Shown: positions 15,518-25,350 of the stretch, in pieces
Position numbering within the stretch: position 1 is the first letter of the stretch
Layout of the letters: every line of letters starts with the position of its first letter
DNA from: BOG-1112 sp964635325
GTDB taxonomy: Bacteria; Bdellovibrionota_B; Oligoflexia; Oligoflexales; Bog-1112
Length of the DNA stretch: 45,580 nucleotides
Reading direction: 5' to 3'
NCBI GenBank assembly: GCA_964635325.1
Contig: CAZWOL010000021.1
Span: forward strand, 1 to 45,580
Notes under the pieces: model-generated
What the model was told of the DNA's origin: nothing
The model's database searches: none
What the model saw: only the letters and a program-made list of their open reading frames with translations
Translations under genes and position numbers: made by a program

Positions 15518-18082
15518 ATGAGTCAGAAATTAAAAATATTCATACTCGAAGATGAGCCCGAACTTCTGAACATTCTTACGGATGAGCTTGCTAAATCTGG
15601 ATTCGATATTATGCCGTTTAGTGATCCAACGGCGGCTCTTCCTGTATTCAAGCAGAACATGCACAACACTGCCCTTGTACTCTCCGATCTACGAATGCCG
15701 AAGATGACAGGATTTGAATTTCGAAGAGCCACTCTCCCAGATGCAGCAGCAGTGCCTTTTGTAATACTTTCTGCATATATTACAAAAGAAATGGCTTTGG
15801 AAGCTCTTGATCTAAAGATCAGTTCTTTTCATAATAAACCAGAATCGGTAAAAGACATTGCTAAGGTTGTCGCAAAAGAATCCAAGAAACGCGTTGAAGA
15901 GATTCTTGAAACCCTTGCTCTCGAATCTGTATTTATTGAAGATGCCAAAGCCATTATAGATGAAAACGAAGCGATACTGCTTTCTCTCGAAAATGATCGC
16001 ACCAACCAAGATAGTTTGAATGTCCTCTATAGAGCTGCTCATACACTAAAAGGTACCAGCGGCTTTCTTGAGACTGATGTTATAACGAAATACATTCACA
16101 AATATGAAGACATCATTTCCGAGCTACGAAAAAACACAATAGCGTTCAGTGATCGCATTTATGAGATCCTACTCAAAGGTCATGATCGCATCAAAAACCT
16201 TCTATCTAAGCTTGAAGATCGCACGATTTTTTTTGAAAAACTCGAGGACCTTCTCCCCGAGCTTGACTATAAGGCAGACACAAAACCTGCAACAGATAGT
16301 AGCCATACAGCAGATTCTACTGCAGCAGCAAAAGCAGCTCCAAAAGCTGATGTTCCAAAAAGCACACTTAAAAACACATCCATCCCTGTGCCTAAAGATC
16401 TATTGGATGAGCTCGCCTCACGTTCGGGTGAGATTACCGTTATACGTAATATGGTGAACAAAATTGTGCGATCTCTAGAACGTAAGTATGCTGGTGATCG
16501 TGAGGTTGCCAATCTCAGTGAATTTTTCGATGAAATGCATAAGATCAATAGTTCCATACAAACGAGAATTACAGATCTTCGTAAGGTTCCATTTGCAGGT
16601 GTTGTAAAATCTTTTCCAAGAATTATGCGTGATCTTTCCGTTGAACTTGGCAAAAAATTTAAATTTAAAGTAAGCGGTGAAAGCTTACGCCTCGACAATG
16701 CACTTGCACAAGCCTGTAGCAATAGCGTCATACACTTGATTCGTAATAGTGCCGACCATGGTCTCGAGATGCCTGAAGATCGCATCGCAGCAGGAAAACC
16801 TGAGGAAGGTACCATTTCAATAACAGCATCGGAAAATTCCAATGAGGTTCTTGTTGTTGTGCAGGACGATGGTGCTGGAATCGATCCCGACCGCATCAAA
16901 GCAAAGGCTATAGAGAAAGGGCTTTACAAGGCTGAAGAACTTGCACAAATGCCAGATTCTCAATTATTTTTGCTAATCTTCGCCTCAGGCTTTAGCACCG
17001 CAAAACAAGTGTCCAGTGTTTCAGGTCGTGGTGTTGGCATGGACATGGTAAAAAGCTCGGTTGAAGAAGTCGGAGGTAGCATCGATATTGAATCTAAGAA
17101 GGGTGTTGGCACCACACTCACTTTGCATCTACCGATTCCAAAATCAGTCTTGATTATCAACTCACTACTTATTTCCTACAAAAAGAGCTTGCTGGCTATT
17201 CCTCAAGATTCCATCGTCCGCGTTCTAAGACTTACCCAAAAAGAAGCTCAAAGCATGCTACTCACTGTTGGCCATGGGATAGTCTTCAAGGAAAACAATG
17301 AACTCTTTCCTTACTTGGATCTTAATTCTGTTCTCGATTCACAGGAAAGCTCGGACACCTCCACAAAAAATGACAACTCAAATGTAGATATTTTGATTGT
17401 TCGTAGTGAATCTTTGATCTACGCACTTCGCGTTGAAGCATTTTTTGACATCGAAGAAGTCGTTGTCAAAAAGGTTCCTGATTTTACAAATTTTCGGGGA
17501 ATATTCAAAGGAGCGACCTTCCTTGGTGATGGAACCGTTGGTCTCATTATCGATACAACTGCCTTTGCTGCAAGCTGTCAACTTAAAGCCGGAGCGAATG
17601 AGACGGAAGCTGAAAAGACCCCAAAATCAGTTCAAAGCCTTGCAAATACAAACTACATACTCTTTAAACAAGCAACTCCGTCGACATTTGGGATTGACCT
17701 ACTGCAAGTCTTTAGACTTGAACTTCTCGATCGAGATAGCTTCCAAAAAAGCGGCGCTCAAGAGTCACTTATCTATCGAGGCCAAATTGTTCCTATAGTT
17801 CGTTTCGATGAAATCTTAGGACTAAAACCTCAAAAAGAAACACAATTGATAGCCAAAATACCGACTATTCTAGTCAAACATAACAATGGATTTATCGGAT
17901 TTGAAGTCGAAGAAATCATCGATATAGCAGCGACAGAACATGAAGTATCCACAGAAATTTGTGATCGACCTGGAATCATAGGAAATACATTCATCCATGA
18001 TCAACTGATAACGATTCTTGATATCAACTGTCTGCTGCAAAAATGTGTTCGAAAATTGAGCTCAAATAAGAGTGTAAGATAG
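15518..18082 (+). CDS. Hybrid CheA-like kinase: REC-Hpt-P3-HATPase-CheW-CheW
   Basis: An 854-residue cytoplasmic kinase. The receiver is at 1-120 (D57 in LSDLRMPKM, K107). The Hpt is at about 135-240 with H175 in RAAHTLKGTSGFL. A short Ala/Thr-rich linker precedes the CheA dimerisation segment (about 290-380, FPRIMRDLS). The ATPase has N-box HLIRNSADHG, G1 DDGAGID and G2 SGRGVGMDMV. Two CheW-like domains follow (about 545-690 and 708-840). There is no P2 response-regulator docking domain. Putting REC before Hpt is unusual for CheA and suggests it can be a phosphate acceptor or be feedback-regulated. It lies nine bases upstream of a second CheA, so the two may form a hetero-complex on the same receptor array. 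Confidence 0.9.
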   Translation: MSQKLKIFILEDEPELLNILTDELAKSGFDIMPFSDPTAALPVFKQNMHNTALVLSDLRMPKMTGFEFRRATLPDAAAVPFVILSAYITKEMALEALDLKISSFHNKPESVKDIAKVVAKESKKRVEEILETLALESVFIEDAKAIIDENEAILLSLENDRTNQDSLNVLYRAAHTLKGTSGFLETDVITKYIHKYEDIISELRKNTIAFSDRIYEILLKGHDRIKNLLSKLEDRTIFFEKLEDLLPELDYKADTKPATDSSHTADSTAAAKAAPKADVPKSTLKNTSIPVPKDLLDELASRSGEITVIRNMVNKIVRSLERKYAGDREVANLSEFFDEMHKINSSIQTRITDLRKVPFAGVVKSFPRIMRDLSVELGKKFKFKVSGESLRLDNALAQACSNSVIHLIRNSADHGLEMPEDRIAAGKPEEGTISITASENSNEVLVVVQDDGAGIDPDRIKAKAIEKGLYKAEELAQMPDSQLFLLIFASGFSTAKQVSSVSGRGVGMDMVKSSVEEVGGSIDIESKKGVGTTLTLHLPIPKSVLIINSLLISYKKSLLAIPQDSIVRVLRLTQKEAQSMLLTVGHGIVFKENNELFPYLDLNSVLDSQESSDTSTKNDNSNVDILIVRSESLIYALRVEAFFDIEEVVVKKVPDFTNFRGIFKGATFLGDGTVGLIIDTTAFAASCQLKAGANETEAEKTPKSVQSLANTNYILFKQATPSTFGIDLLQVFRLELLDRDSFQKSGAQESLIYRGQIVPIVRFDEILGLKPQKETQLIAKIPTILVKHNNGFIGFEVEEIIDIAATEHEVSTEICDRPGIIGNTFIHDQLITILDINCLLQKCVRKLSSNKSVR

Positions 18083-18090
18083 GAGTCGAC

Positions 18091-20862
18091 ATGTCGGGAG
18101 AACTTTCAGATGCAGCTTTTGGTGAGTTTCTTGCTGAATGTCTCGAGATGCTCGAGCGATTTTCGCTCGATTTAGAGCTTGTAGAGACAGGAAATTACAC
18201 GCCTGACACCTTAGCTGGCATTTATCGTAATATGCATACGATCAAAGGCAATTCACAGCTTTTTGGTTTTTCTCAAATATCACTTCTTACGCACACGATG
18301 GAAACATGCCTAGACCCAGTGCGTAAAGAAAAAATCAAAGTATCAACGGAACTTATCGACTGCCTGTTTGAAGGCGCCGACCTAATTGGCGTTCTGCTTA
18401 AGGGGATAAAAGAAACAAAGCAAGAACAAGATACTATGCCAATTCTTACCCGTATCATCCCAAGATTCGCAGCTATTGCTGAAAGGGCTGTAAAAAATTT
18501 TGATTCTTTGCCTAATGATAAAAATTTATATGCCGAAGAAAGATCAGACTTGCTTGGATTCAAGAGTGCAGGTGTGAAGACTCAAAAGTCGGTTGAGCCG
18601 ATCGTAACACCTCCTCCGCAGACTAAGCAAAAAGAAACGAGTGATCATCCACCGTCGAAGGATACCAGTAGAGTGCAAACACCAGCTTCAAATCATCCTC
18701 CTGAGGCAAAACCTGCACACGAAGACGCACAGGCGGAAACCATTCGTGTTCATGTTTCATTACTTGATAACCTCATGAACCTTGTAGGCGAGCTCGTGCT
18801 CGTTCGCAATCAAGTACTACAATATTCCAAGAGTCATGAAGATGACCAAGAGTTCTCAAAAATGAGTCAGCGTTTGAATGTGCTGACTGCTGAATTGCAA
18901 AACGATGTCATGAAAACGCGGATGCAACCCGTAGGAAACATCTTGAATAAATTTTCACGCATCGTTCGTGATATGGGCAGGGAGCTCGGCAAAAAAATTG
19001 AACTGGATATCGAAGGCGCCGAAACCGAACTCGATAAAACTATTATTGAAGCCGTTAAGGATCCGTTGACTCACATTGTTCGCAACTCTATCGACCATGG
19101 AATAGAGATGCCAGAAGATCGTGTCAAAGCAGGAAAAAAAGAGACTGGATCCATTCGGATTAAAGCACATCATGAAAGCGGTCAGGTTATTCTGGAAATT
19201 CGTGATGACGGTCGAGGCCTAAACGTAGAACGTCTGGGTTCGAAAGCTATTGAAAAAGGCCTCATTACACAAGATGCTCTGAGTAGGATGAGCGAACGAG
19301 AAATTCAAAATCTCATTTTTGCTCCCGGTTTTTCCACTGCTGCTACAGTCTCCAACATCTCCGGCCGTGGGGTGGGCATGGATGTTGTAAAAACCAATGT
19401 TGAACGTATCGGTGGGGTTGTAGACCTCGGCAGCTCCGTAGGTAAGGGCACATCGATAACCTTAAAAATACCTCTAACCCTAGCCATCGTACCTGCGCTA
19501 GTCGTCTCTAGTCGCACACAACGCTTTGCGATTCCTCAAGCCAAATTGGTCGAACTGCTTCGAGTCGATCCGTCGGAAAATAGTGGAGAAAAAATTGAAT
19601 CTCTGCAAGGACGTCCAATATTACGTCTACGTGGCAAGTTGCTTCCTCTTGTTTCCATCAACGAAGTTACTAAGGAAATGGACAAAAAAGATGCGGTCGC
19701 TTCAATCTCAAACGAAAACTGTAATATCGTCATATTAAATGCAGACAATTTTGTGTTCGGTCTAGTTGTAGACGAGATCGATGACTCTGCAGATATAGTA
19801 GTCAAATCTCTACCAGGATTCCTCAAAGATTTGACGATCTACTCCGGTGCTACCGTTATGGGTAACGGAATGGTCGCCTTGACTCTAGACATTTTAGGTG
19901 TCGCGAAGAGCTTAAAAATAGATGCTTCTGGTCAAGAACTTTCAGGAGCATTTGGAACAAATACTACAGCTACGCAAAGTCGTCATCGCGATGAAGTCAC
20001 TGAATTCTTGCTAGTCGATATCGGAGCTCCTTCAAGCTATGCACTCCCACTCACTGTCGTCAGTCGCCTTGAAGAGTTTGATCGAAAACAATTTGAACTC
20101 TCAGGAGAGCAACGCGTTATTCGCTACAGGGGAGCTCTACTACCTCTGCTCTCATTGACAGAATCGCTAAAACTACCATTTGCACATGACAATAAGGATT
20201 CTTCAACTGCTGCAGTTGTCGTAGTTGCACGTGGTGACCATCTTTACGGTGTCGAAGTTAACAAAATTCAAGATGTCGTAGATGGTGCTCAGATTGATGT
20301 TTCTGTGCGAGATCGTCCAGGAATTCTTGGGTCTATCATCTTCCAAGATCGGATCATCGTCGTCGTTGACATTTTTGGAATCATTGATGAGTTCCGTCAC
20401 AAAATCAACAGTCGAGATGAGGATGCCGGTGAAAGCCAAGTAGCTTCCTTGAAAACAGAACGCAAGTCAAAACGCATTCTTGTTGTTGAAGACAGCAGCT
20501 TCTTCCGAAACTTGATCAAGCAAGCTATTACTGATGCAGGCTATGCTGTTGACACTGCGTGTGACGGTGCCGATGGTCTCACAAAAATCGAGGCAGATGC
20601 AAGCGGCTCTCTTTACTCACTGATTGTTTCGGATATTGAAATGCCTGTTATCGGTGGTCTAGAATTGGCAAAAAAAGTACGAGCAGGAAAGGCTTATGCA
20701 AACGTACCGATGGTTGCTGTAACCACCCGCTTTAATAACAATGATATAGAGTTAGGTATGCAAGCAGGCTTTACAAAGTATCTAGAAAAACTCAACTCTG
20801 AGAAACTTATAATGGAATTAGATCGCATGCTTAAAATTGGGACGTCGGGAGGCTCAAAATGA
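18091..20862 (+). CDS. cheA: CheA histidine kinase with two CheW domains and C-terminal receiver
   Basis: A 923-residue kinase. The N-terminal Hpt has H49 in RNMHTIKGNSQLFG. A Pro/Thr-rich linker (about 165-215) is followed by the P3 dimerisation helices (VSLLDNLMNLVGELVLVRNQ, a classic CheA signature). The ATPase has THIVRNSIDHGIEMP, RDDGRGLN and SGRGVGMDVV. Two CheW-like regulatory domains come next, then a receiver from about 793 with D848 in VSDIEMPVIGG. The receiver's Lys position reads YLEKLN, as often in CheA-fused receivers. AGGAG lies five bases before the ATG. The stop overlaps the cheW start (ATGA). It should be the main kinase signalling from the triple-PAS receptor to CheY and CheB. 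Confidence 0.95.
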   Translation: MSGELSDAAFGEFLAECLEMLERFSLDLELVETGNYTPDTLAGIYRNMHTIKGNSQLFGFSQISLLTHTMETCLDPVRKEKIKVSTELIDCLFEGADLIGVLLKGIKETKQEQDTMPILTRIIPRFAAIAERAVKNFDSLPNDKNLYAEERSDLLGFKSAGVKTQKSVEPIVTPPPQTKQKETSDHPPSKDTSRVQTPASNHPPEAKPAHEDAQAETIRVHVSLLDNLMNLVGELVLVRNQVLQYSKSHEDDQEFSKMSQRLNVLTAELQNDVMKTRMQPVGNILNKFSRIVRDMGRELGKKIELDIEGAETELDKTIIEAVKDPLTHIVRNSIDHGIEMPEDRVKAGKKETGSIRIKAHHESGQVILEIRDDGRGLNVERLGSKAIEKGLITQDALSRMSEREIQNLIFAPGFSTAATVSNISGRGVGMDVVKTNVERIGGVVDLGSSVGKGTSITLKIPLTLAIVPALVVSSRTQRFAIPQAKLVELLRVDPSENSGEKIESLQGRPILRLRGKLLPLVSINEVTKEMDKKDAVASISNENCNIVILNADNFVFGLVVDEIDDSADIVVKSLPGFLKDLTIYSGATVMGNGMVALTLDILGVAKSLKIDASGQELSGAFGTNTTATQSRHRDEVTEFLLVDIGAPSSYALPLTVVSRLEEFDRKQFELSGEQRVIRYRGALLPLLSLTESLKLPFAHDNKDSSTAAVVVVARGDHLYGVEVNKIQDVVDGAQIDVSVRDRPGILGSIIFQDRIIVVVDIFGIIDEFRHKINSRDEDAGESQVASLKTERKSKRILVVEDSSFFRNLIKQAITDAGYAVDTACDGADGLTKIEADASGSLYSLIVSDIEMPVIGGLELAKKVRAGKAYANVPMVAVTTRFNNNDIELGMQAGFTKYLEKLNSEKLIMELDRMLKIGTSGGSK

Positions 20863-21344
20863 CAAGCGTAGCTAATAAAGCTAACGACGGTGCAGGTGTT
20901 GCATTGCGCGAAACCAAGCAATTTTCAACATTTTATGTTGCAAAACGACTTTATGGAATTGACGTCACACGTGTGCAAGAAGTTGTGCGAACAATGCCAA
21001 TGACACCCATACCATTGGCTGCCCCTCATATTCGGGGACTCATTAACCTTCGAGGCCAAGTTGCAACAGCGATCGGCATTCGTGAATTGTTTGGGATGAC
21101 AGATTCTCCCCCAGAAACATTTATGAACGTAGTATGCAAGATTGACGGAACATTGGTTTCCCTTCAGGTCGATGAAATTGGTGATGTCATGGAGGTCTCA
21201 AAAGCAGACTTTGAGTCAACTCCACAAACAGTAACCGATGGAATACGACGCTTTATGTCTGGAGTCTATAAGGTCTCGAATGAACTCTTGAGTATCATTG
21301 ATATTGACCAGGTCTACAAATATTTAAACAACAAGAACATCTAA
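20859..21344 (+). CDS. cheW: CheW coupling protein
   Basis: A 161-residue single CheW domain. It shows FSTFYVAKRLYGIDVTRVQEV, then PHIRGLINLRGQVATAIGIRE with the family hallmark (iRGliNLRG.v.pviDlr), and VDEIGDVMEV. It links receptors to CheA in the cytoplasmic array. Its start overlaps the cheA stop, and it is followed 17 bases later by the receptor gene, an order that strongly suggests they work together. Confidence 0.95.
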   Translation: MTSVANKANDGAGVALRETKQFSTFYVAKRLYGIDVTRVQEVVRTMPMTPIPLAAPHIRGLINLRGQVATAIGIRELFGMTDSPPETFMNVVCKIDGTLVSLQVDEIGDVMEVSKADFESTPQTVTDGIRRFMSGVYKVSNELLSIIDIDQVYKYLNNKNI

Positions 21345-21361
21345 TTTGAGGATAGAAGGCC

Positions 21362-23275
21362 ATGGCAAATTCAAACATCGGTGACGAAGTAGGTCAGATG
21401 CTAAATGCGATCGGAACAGCCTTTGCCCTCATCGAATTTGCGATTGATGGCACTATTCTCAATGCTAACAGCCTCTTTCTCAAAGTTGTTGGCTATGATC
21501 TAGAGGAAATTCAAAATAAGCACCATTCGATGTTCGTGGATGCGACTGCACGTCGAAGTCCAGACTATAAGGCGTTTTGGCATGCATTAGCGTCTGGCCA
21601 AGCTCAGACAGGTGAATTTAAACGCATATCCAAGAGTGGAGATGCTATCTTCATTCAAGCATCCTATGTACCTGTAAAAGATGAGCGTGGTGTTGTCTAC
21701 AAGGTCGTCAAACTTGCCCTTGATCGAACAGCTGAGTACAACAAATCATTGTCTGTAAATGCACAAATTGATGCAATCAATAAGTCCCAAGCTGTCATCG
21801 AATTCAAAATGGATGGAACGATCGTCGATGCTAATGATAACTTCCTCAAAGCTGTGGGCTACTCACGCGCAGAAATCATCGGACAGCATCACCGCATGTT
21901 CTGTGATTCTATATATGTTAGTTCACCCGAATATCGTGAATTTTGGAATAAGTTGAACAGAGGAGAATTCCAAACTGGGGAGTACCGTCGCATCGGTAAA
22001 GGTGGCAAAGAAATTTGGTTGCAGGCTTCCTACAATCCTATCTTGGGTATAGACGGCAGACCTGTACGTGTTGTCAAATTTGCAAGTGATATAAGCATGC
22101 AAAAACTTAAAGACGCAGAGCTAGAAGCTCTAAGTCGAACACAGGCTGTTATTGAATTCAGTTTAGACGGAAACATTCTCAAAGCAAACAAAAATTTCCT
22201 TGATGCTCTAGGCTATAGAATGGATGAAATCAAAGGCAAGCATCATGCGATGTTCTGTGAACATTCCTATACATCAAGTCCAGAATACAAAAACTTTTGG
22301 GCTAAGTTGAATCGGGGTGAGTTTGATAGTGGAGTCTACAAACGACTTACAAAATCAGGCAAACCAATTTGGATACAAGCCTCTTATAACCCGGTATTGG
22401 ATTTAAATGGTCATGTACTCAAGATTGTCAAATATGCAACAGATGTTACTAAACAAACGACAGAGCGCATCAATCTGATAAATAATATTGGTGAGGCTTC
22501 CCGTCAACTTGCAGCAGCATCGGAAGAACTTTCTGCCACTTCAACAGAAATGTCTGAAAATGCCGCAAAAACGACAGCAACAGCGAATGCAACAGCAGCA
22601 TCATCTGAAGAGGTAACTCAAGGTGTACGTACCGTTGCAACCAATACTGAAGAAATGACCCTATCCATCAAAGAAATTGCTCGCAATGCTTCTGAAGCAT
22701 CCATCACAAGTACAACAACATTGAAACAAGCTCAAGCTACCAATTCTACTATTATGAAATTGGGTGAAAGCAGCCAGGAGATTGGTAACGTTATAAAGGT
22801 GATCAGTTCGATTGCACAGCAAACTAACCTACTTGCCTTGAATGCAACAATCGAAGCTGCACGTGCCGGTGATGCTGGACGTGGATTTGCTGTGGTTGCA
22901 AATGAAGTTAAAGAACTTGCAAAACAAACAGCTAAAGCAACTGAGGAAATCACTAATAAGATTACAGGAATCCAAAAAGATAGCCAAGGAGCTGTTGAAG
23001 CGGTTGCAGCCATCGGAGTTACTATCGAGAAACTGAATGGCATAGCAGGCGCTATTGCAGCTTCAGTCGAAGAGCAAGCAGCTACAACGAACGAAGTATC
23101 TCGAGTTGTCCAAGAGTCTGCTCGCGGAGTACAAGAAATTTCTGACAACGTTAGACATGTATCTTCTGCGGCAGAGCAAACCAGCGTTGGATCAACACAG
23201 GTTCTTACAGCAGCGAAATCACTTAGCGAACTCGCAGCACGTTTAGAAACTCTAGTAAGAAGTATCGAAGTCTAG
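21362..23275 (+). CDS. Soluble methyl-accepting chemoreceptor with three PAS domains
   Basis: A 637-residue receptor without any transmembrane segment, hence cytoplasmic. Three tandem PAS domains start near residues 24, 144 and 262, each with the pattern (V/L)IEF..DG.I..AN..FL..(V/L)GY...EI.G.HH.MF. They are similar enough to be recent duplicates. The C-terminal signalling hairpin has its tip LLALNATIEAARAGDAGRGF near residue 490. This PAS type often carries heme or flavin in energy and oxygen sensors, but no cofactor ligand can be assigned here. AGGATAGAAGGC precedes the ATG. Its neighbours CheW, CheA, CheB and CheR complete the adaptation system. Confidence 0.94.
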   Translation: MANSNIGDEVGQMLNAIGTAFALIEFAIDGTILNANSLFLKVVGYDLEEIQNKHHSMFVDATARRSPDYKAFWHALASGQAQTGEFKRISKSGDAIFIQASYVPVKDERGVVYKVVKLALDRTAEYNKSLSVNAQIDAINKSQAVIEFKMDGTIVDANDNFLKAVGYSRAEIIGQHHRMFCDSIYVSSPEYREFWNKLNRGEFQTGEYRRIGKGGKEIWLQASYNPILGIDGRPVRVVKFASDISMQKLKDAELEALSRTQAVIEFSLDGNILKANKNFLDALGYRMDEIKGKHHAMFCEHSYTSSPEYKNFWAKLNRGEFDSGVYKRLTKSGKPIWIQASYNPVLDLNGHVLKIVKYATDVTKQTTERINLINNIGEASRQLAAASEELSATSTEMSENAAKTTATANATAASSEEVTQGVRTVATNTEEMTLSIKEIARNASEASITSTTTLKQAQATNSTIMKLGESSQEIGNVIKVISSIAQQTNLLALNATIEAARAGDAGRGFAVVANEVKELAKQTAKATEEITNKITGIQKDSQGAVEAVAAIGVTIEKLNGIAGAIAASVEEQAATTNEVSRVVQESARGVQEISDNVRHVSSAAEQTSVGSTQVLTAAKSLSELAARLETLVRSIEV

Positions 23276-23291
23276 TTTTAAGAGGATTGGT

Positions 23292-24377
23292 GTGAAAGTT
23301 TTAATAGTCGATGATTCAGTTGTGTTTCGATCCCAGGTGAAGGCCGCTTTGGAAGGCATTCCTGGTATTGAAATTGCTGGCGTAGCTGCCGATGGACTCA
23401 TCTGCCTTGGAAAACTTGAGCAGGTTAAAGTAGACCTTGTTACACTCGACCTTGAAATGCCTAACATGAATGGAATAGATACCTTGAAAGAAATGCGCCG
23501 TCGAGGCATGAATCAAAAAGTTATTGTGTTTGCTGCAGCTTCAACTTCAGGAGCTTCGTTGGCCCTTGAATCCTTGCAAGCAGGTGCGTCTGACTTTCAA
23601 GCTAAGCCAAAGGGAGCTTCGCTTGAAGAGACACAGGCACAAATTCGACAAGAGCTTGTTCCTAAGATTCTTCAATTTGCTAATGATTTTAGAACACCTG
23701 AAACTCATCATGCGGAGACCGCTCAAACTCGAAAATCCGTCGAGGTATCATCCGCTCCAGTTGCTCCTTATGTTCGAATGGACCTAGATCTCCTCAGACC
23801 GCAAGCAGTTGGAATTGGCTGCTCAACAGGCGGACCAGTTGCATTGGAAACGATTTTTGCAAAATTGAAAGGCCATCCTATCAAAGTTCCAGTGTTTGTT
23901 GTGCAACATATGCCACCTCTCTTTACCGATAGTTTGGCAAAGCGTTTGAGCTATATTTCCGGACACCCTGTCAAAGAAGCAAAGAATGGAGAAACCATAC
24001 AGCCAGGTCACGTTTATATTGCGCCTGGTGACTACCATATGATGATTGGACGCATGGGCACTGAAGCCAGCAATGACTTCATCATCTTGAACCAAAATCC
24101 TAAGCAAAACTCAGTACGCCCAGCTGTCGATGTTACATTTCAATCGATGTCTGAACGCTACAATAAAAAATCTTTTGTTCTTGTACTTACAGGCATGGGT
24201 GAAGACGGTATGTTGGGAGCCAAGGCAATTAAGAATGAACGCGGTGGTGTGATGATTCAAGATCAAGAGTCATCGGTAGTTTGGGGAATGCCTGGCGCTA
24301 TACACGCAGTCGATGCATATGACGAGATGGGAAGCCTAGATGCTTGCGCAGATCGTCTCATTCGAATGTTGTCTTAG
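23292..24377 (+). CDS. cheB: CheB protein-glutamate methylesterase
   Basis: A 361-residue two-domain CheB. The receiver has D53 in VTLDLEMPNM and Lys in FQAKPKG. A linker (about 115-165) leads to the esterase with the catalytic triad S178 (GIGCSTGGPVAL), H206 (VVQHMPP) and D305 (GMGEDGMLGA). It removes methyl groups from receptor glutamates, giving adaptation. A GTG start follows AAGAGGATTG. It is full length, with all catalytic residues present. Confidence 0.95.
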   Translation: MKVLIVDDSVVFRSQVKAALEGIPGIEIAGVAADGLICLGKLEQVKVDLVTLDLEMPNMNGIDTLKEMRRRGMNQKVIVFAAASTSGASLALESLQAGASDFQAKPKGASLEETQAQIRQELVPKILQFANDFRTPETHHAETAQTRKSVEVSSAPVAPYVRMDLDLLRPQAVGIGCSTGGPVALETIFAKLKGHPIKVPVFVVQHMPPLFTDSLAKRLSYISGHPVKEAKNGETIQPGHVYIAPGDYHMMIGRMGTEASNDFIILNQNPKQNSVRPAVDVTFQSMSERYNKKSFVLVLTGMGEDGMLGAKAIKNERGGVMIQDQESSVVWGMPGAIHAVDAYDEMGSLDACADRLIRMLS

Positions 24378-24387
24378 AGAGGTTGCT

Positions 24388-25350
24388 ATGACGAAGCTTT
24401 TCTCACAATTTTTGATCGAGCATAAAGCCGTAAACGCAGAACAAATGGTGGATGCTATGCTCACCCAGATTGGAAAAACTCAGACAATTGCCGAATGGAT
24501 TCATGAACAAAAACTGATCCCAGTGGATTCATTTTTAACCGTACTTCACCATCAAATGGAAGCAGGATGTGATTTTCGCAGCGCCGCAATTGCAAAAGGC
24601 TTATGGAGCGATGAAATTGCTTCGCGTTGCAAAGAGCATACTATCAAAACACAAACACCGCTTGCAGAAATTTTAGTTCAAAAAAATTATATCAAACTCG
24701 AAGATCTTACTCATCATCTCGACAGCTACCTTCAAGAAGCTCCAAGCGGGAAAAATACACCGCAGCCTGCACCACAAGCTGCGCAAGCAACACCACCAGC
24801 TCCAACTACTCTACAAATGACATCAGAAGCAGTTGAAGAGCCAGCGCCACCAGCTTCAGAATCTCTTGCACCACCTCCCACTCAAGCAAATGCACCAGTA
24901 GTCTCAGCCATCAATTCCGCTCCTTATTTAAGTGAAGAATACAGTCGTATCTACACAAACGAATTCAAACCGACAGCTACAATACTCATCGATAATTTTT
25001 CTCAAGCAAAAGAAGCTTCTCCAAACGAATTGAATTTTTTAATTCGCTGCTACTCCGAGTTAAGTGCTGCAGCAGAATTCATTAAAGCAAAATTTAGCAA
25101 GCAAGTTACAGAGCATACTCTTACCATTTTGGCTAGAGTTGTTGATTCACAGAATGGTATCAGTGATTCTGCAATATTGGGTGGACTTCTTAAAGAGTCA
25201 CTCACATTGCTAGAAGATCTCCACCAAAACTTAGTAACATCTCATTCGGAACTTGGCGGTTTGTCGGACACAGATTGGACTGAAAAAATTTCGAGCCTAG
25301 GCTCATCGTATGAACAGTATCTACAAACCTTGGGAAAGAAAGACTTATGA
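24388..25350 (+). CDS. Unknown repeat-containing protein in chemotaxis operon
   Basis: A 320-residue cytoplasmic protein from the ATG at 24388 (GAGAGG upstream); a longer frame beginning inside cheB is less likely. The N-terminal 115 residues contain about four units of roughly 23-29 residues with a shared pattern: FSQFLIEHKAVNAEQMVDAM, IAEWIHEQKLIPVDSFLTVL, FRSAAIAKGLWSDEIASRCK and LAEILVQKNYIKLEDLTHHL. These resemble the helix-turn units of GspE/MshE N-terminal domains (lGelLvekGlIteeqL..AL..Q). A Pro/Ala-rich linker (about 119-190) follows, then an all-helical C-terminal domain (195-320) of unknown type. Its position between cheB and cheY with a four-base overlap suggests a role in this chemosensory pathway. 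I do not recognise a named family. Confidence 0.7.
   Translation: MTKLFSQFLIEHKAVNAEQMVDAMLTQIGKTQTIAEWIHEQKLIPVDSFLTVLHHQMEAGCDFRSAAIAKGLWSDEIASRCKEHTIKTQTPLAEILVQKNYIKLEDLTHHLDSYLQEAPSGKNTPQPAPQAAQATPPAPTTLQMTSEAVEEPAPPASESLAPPPTQANAPVVSAINSAPYLSEEYSRIYTNEFKPTATILIDNFSQAKEASPNELNFLIRCYSELSAAAEFIKAKFSKQVTEHTLTILARVVDSQNGISDSAILGGLLKESLTLLEDLHQNLVTSHSELGGLSDTDWTEKISSLGSSYEQYLQTLGKKDL

Noticed and set aside
16267..16899. Long antisense open frame inside the hybrid CheA gene
   Set aside because: It is antisense to the well-supported linker and kinase core; the product is Ser/Arg-rich with no recognisable motif and no start context.
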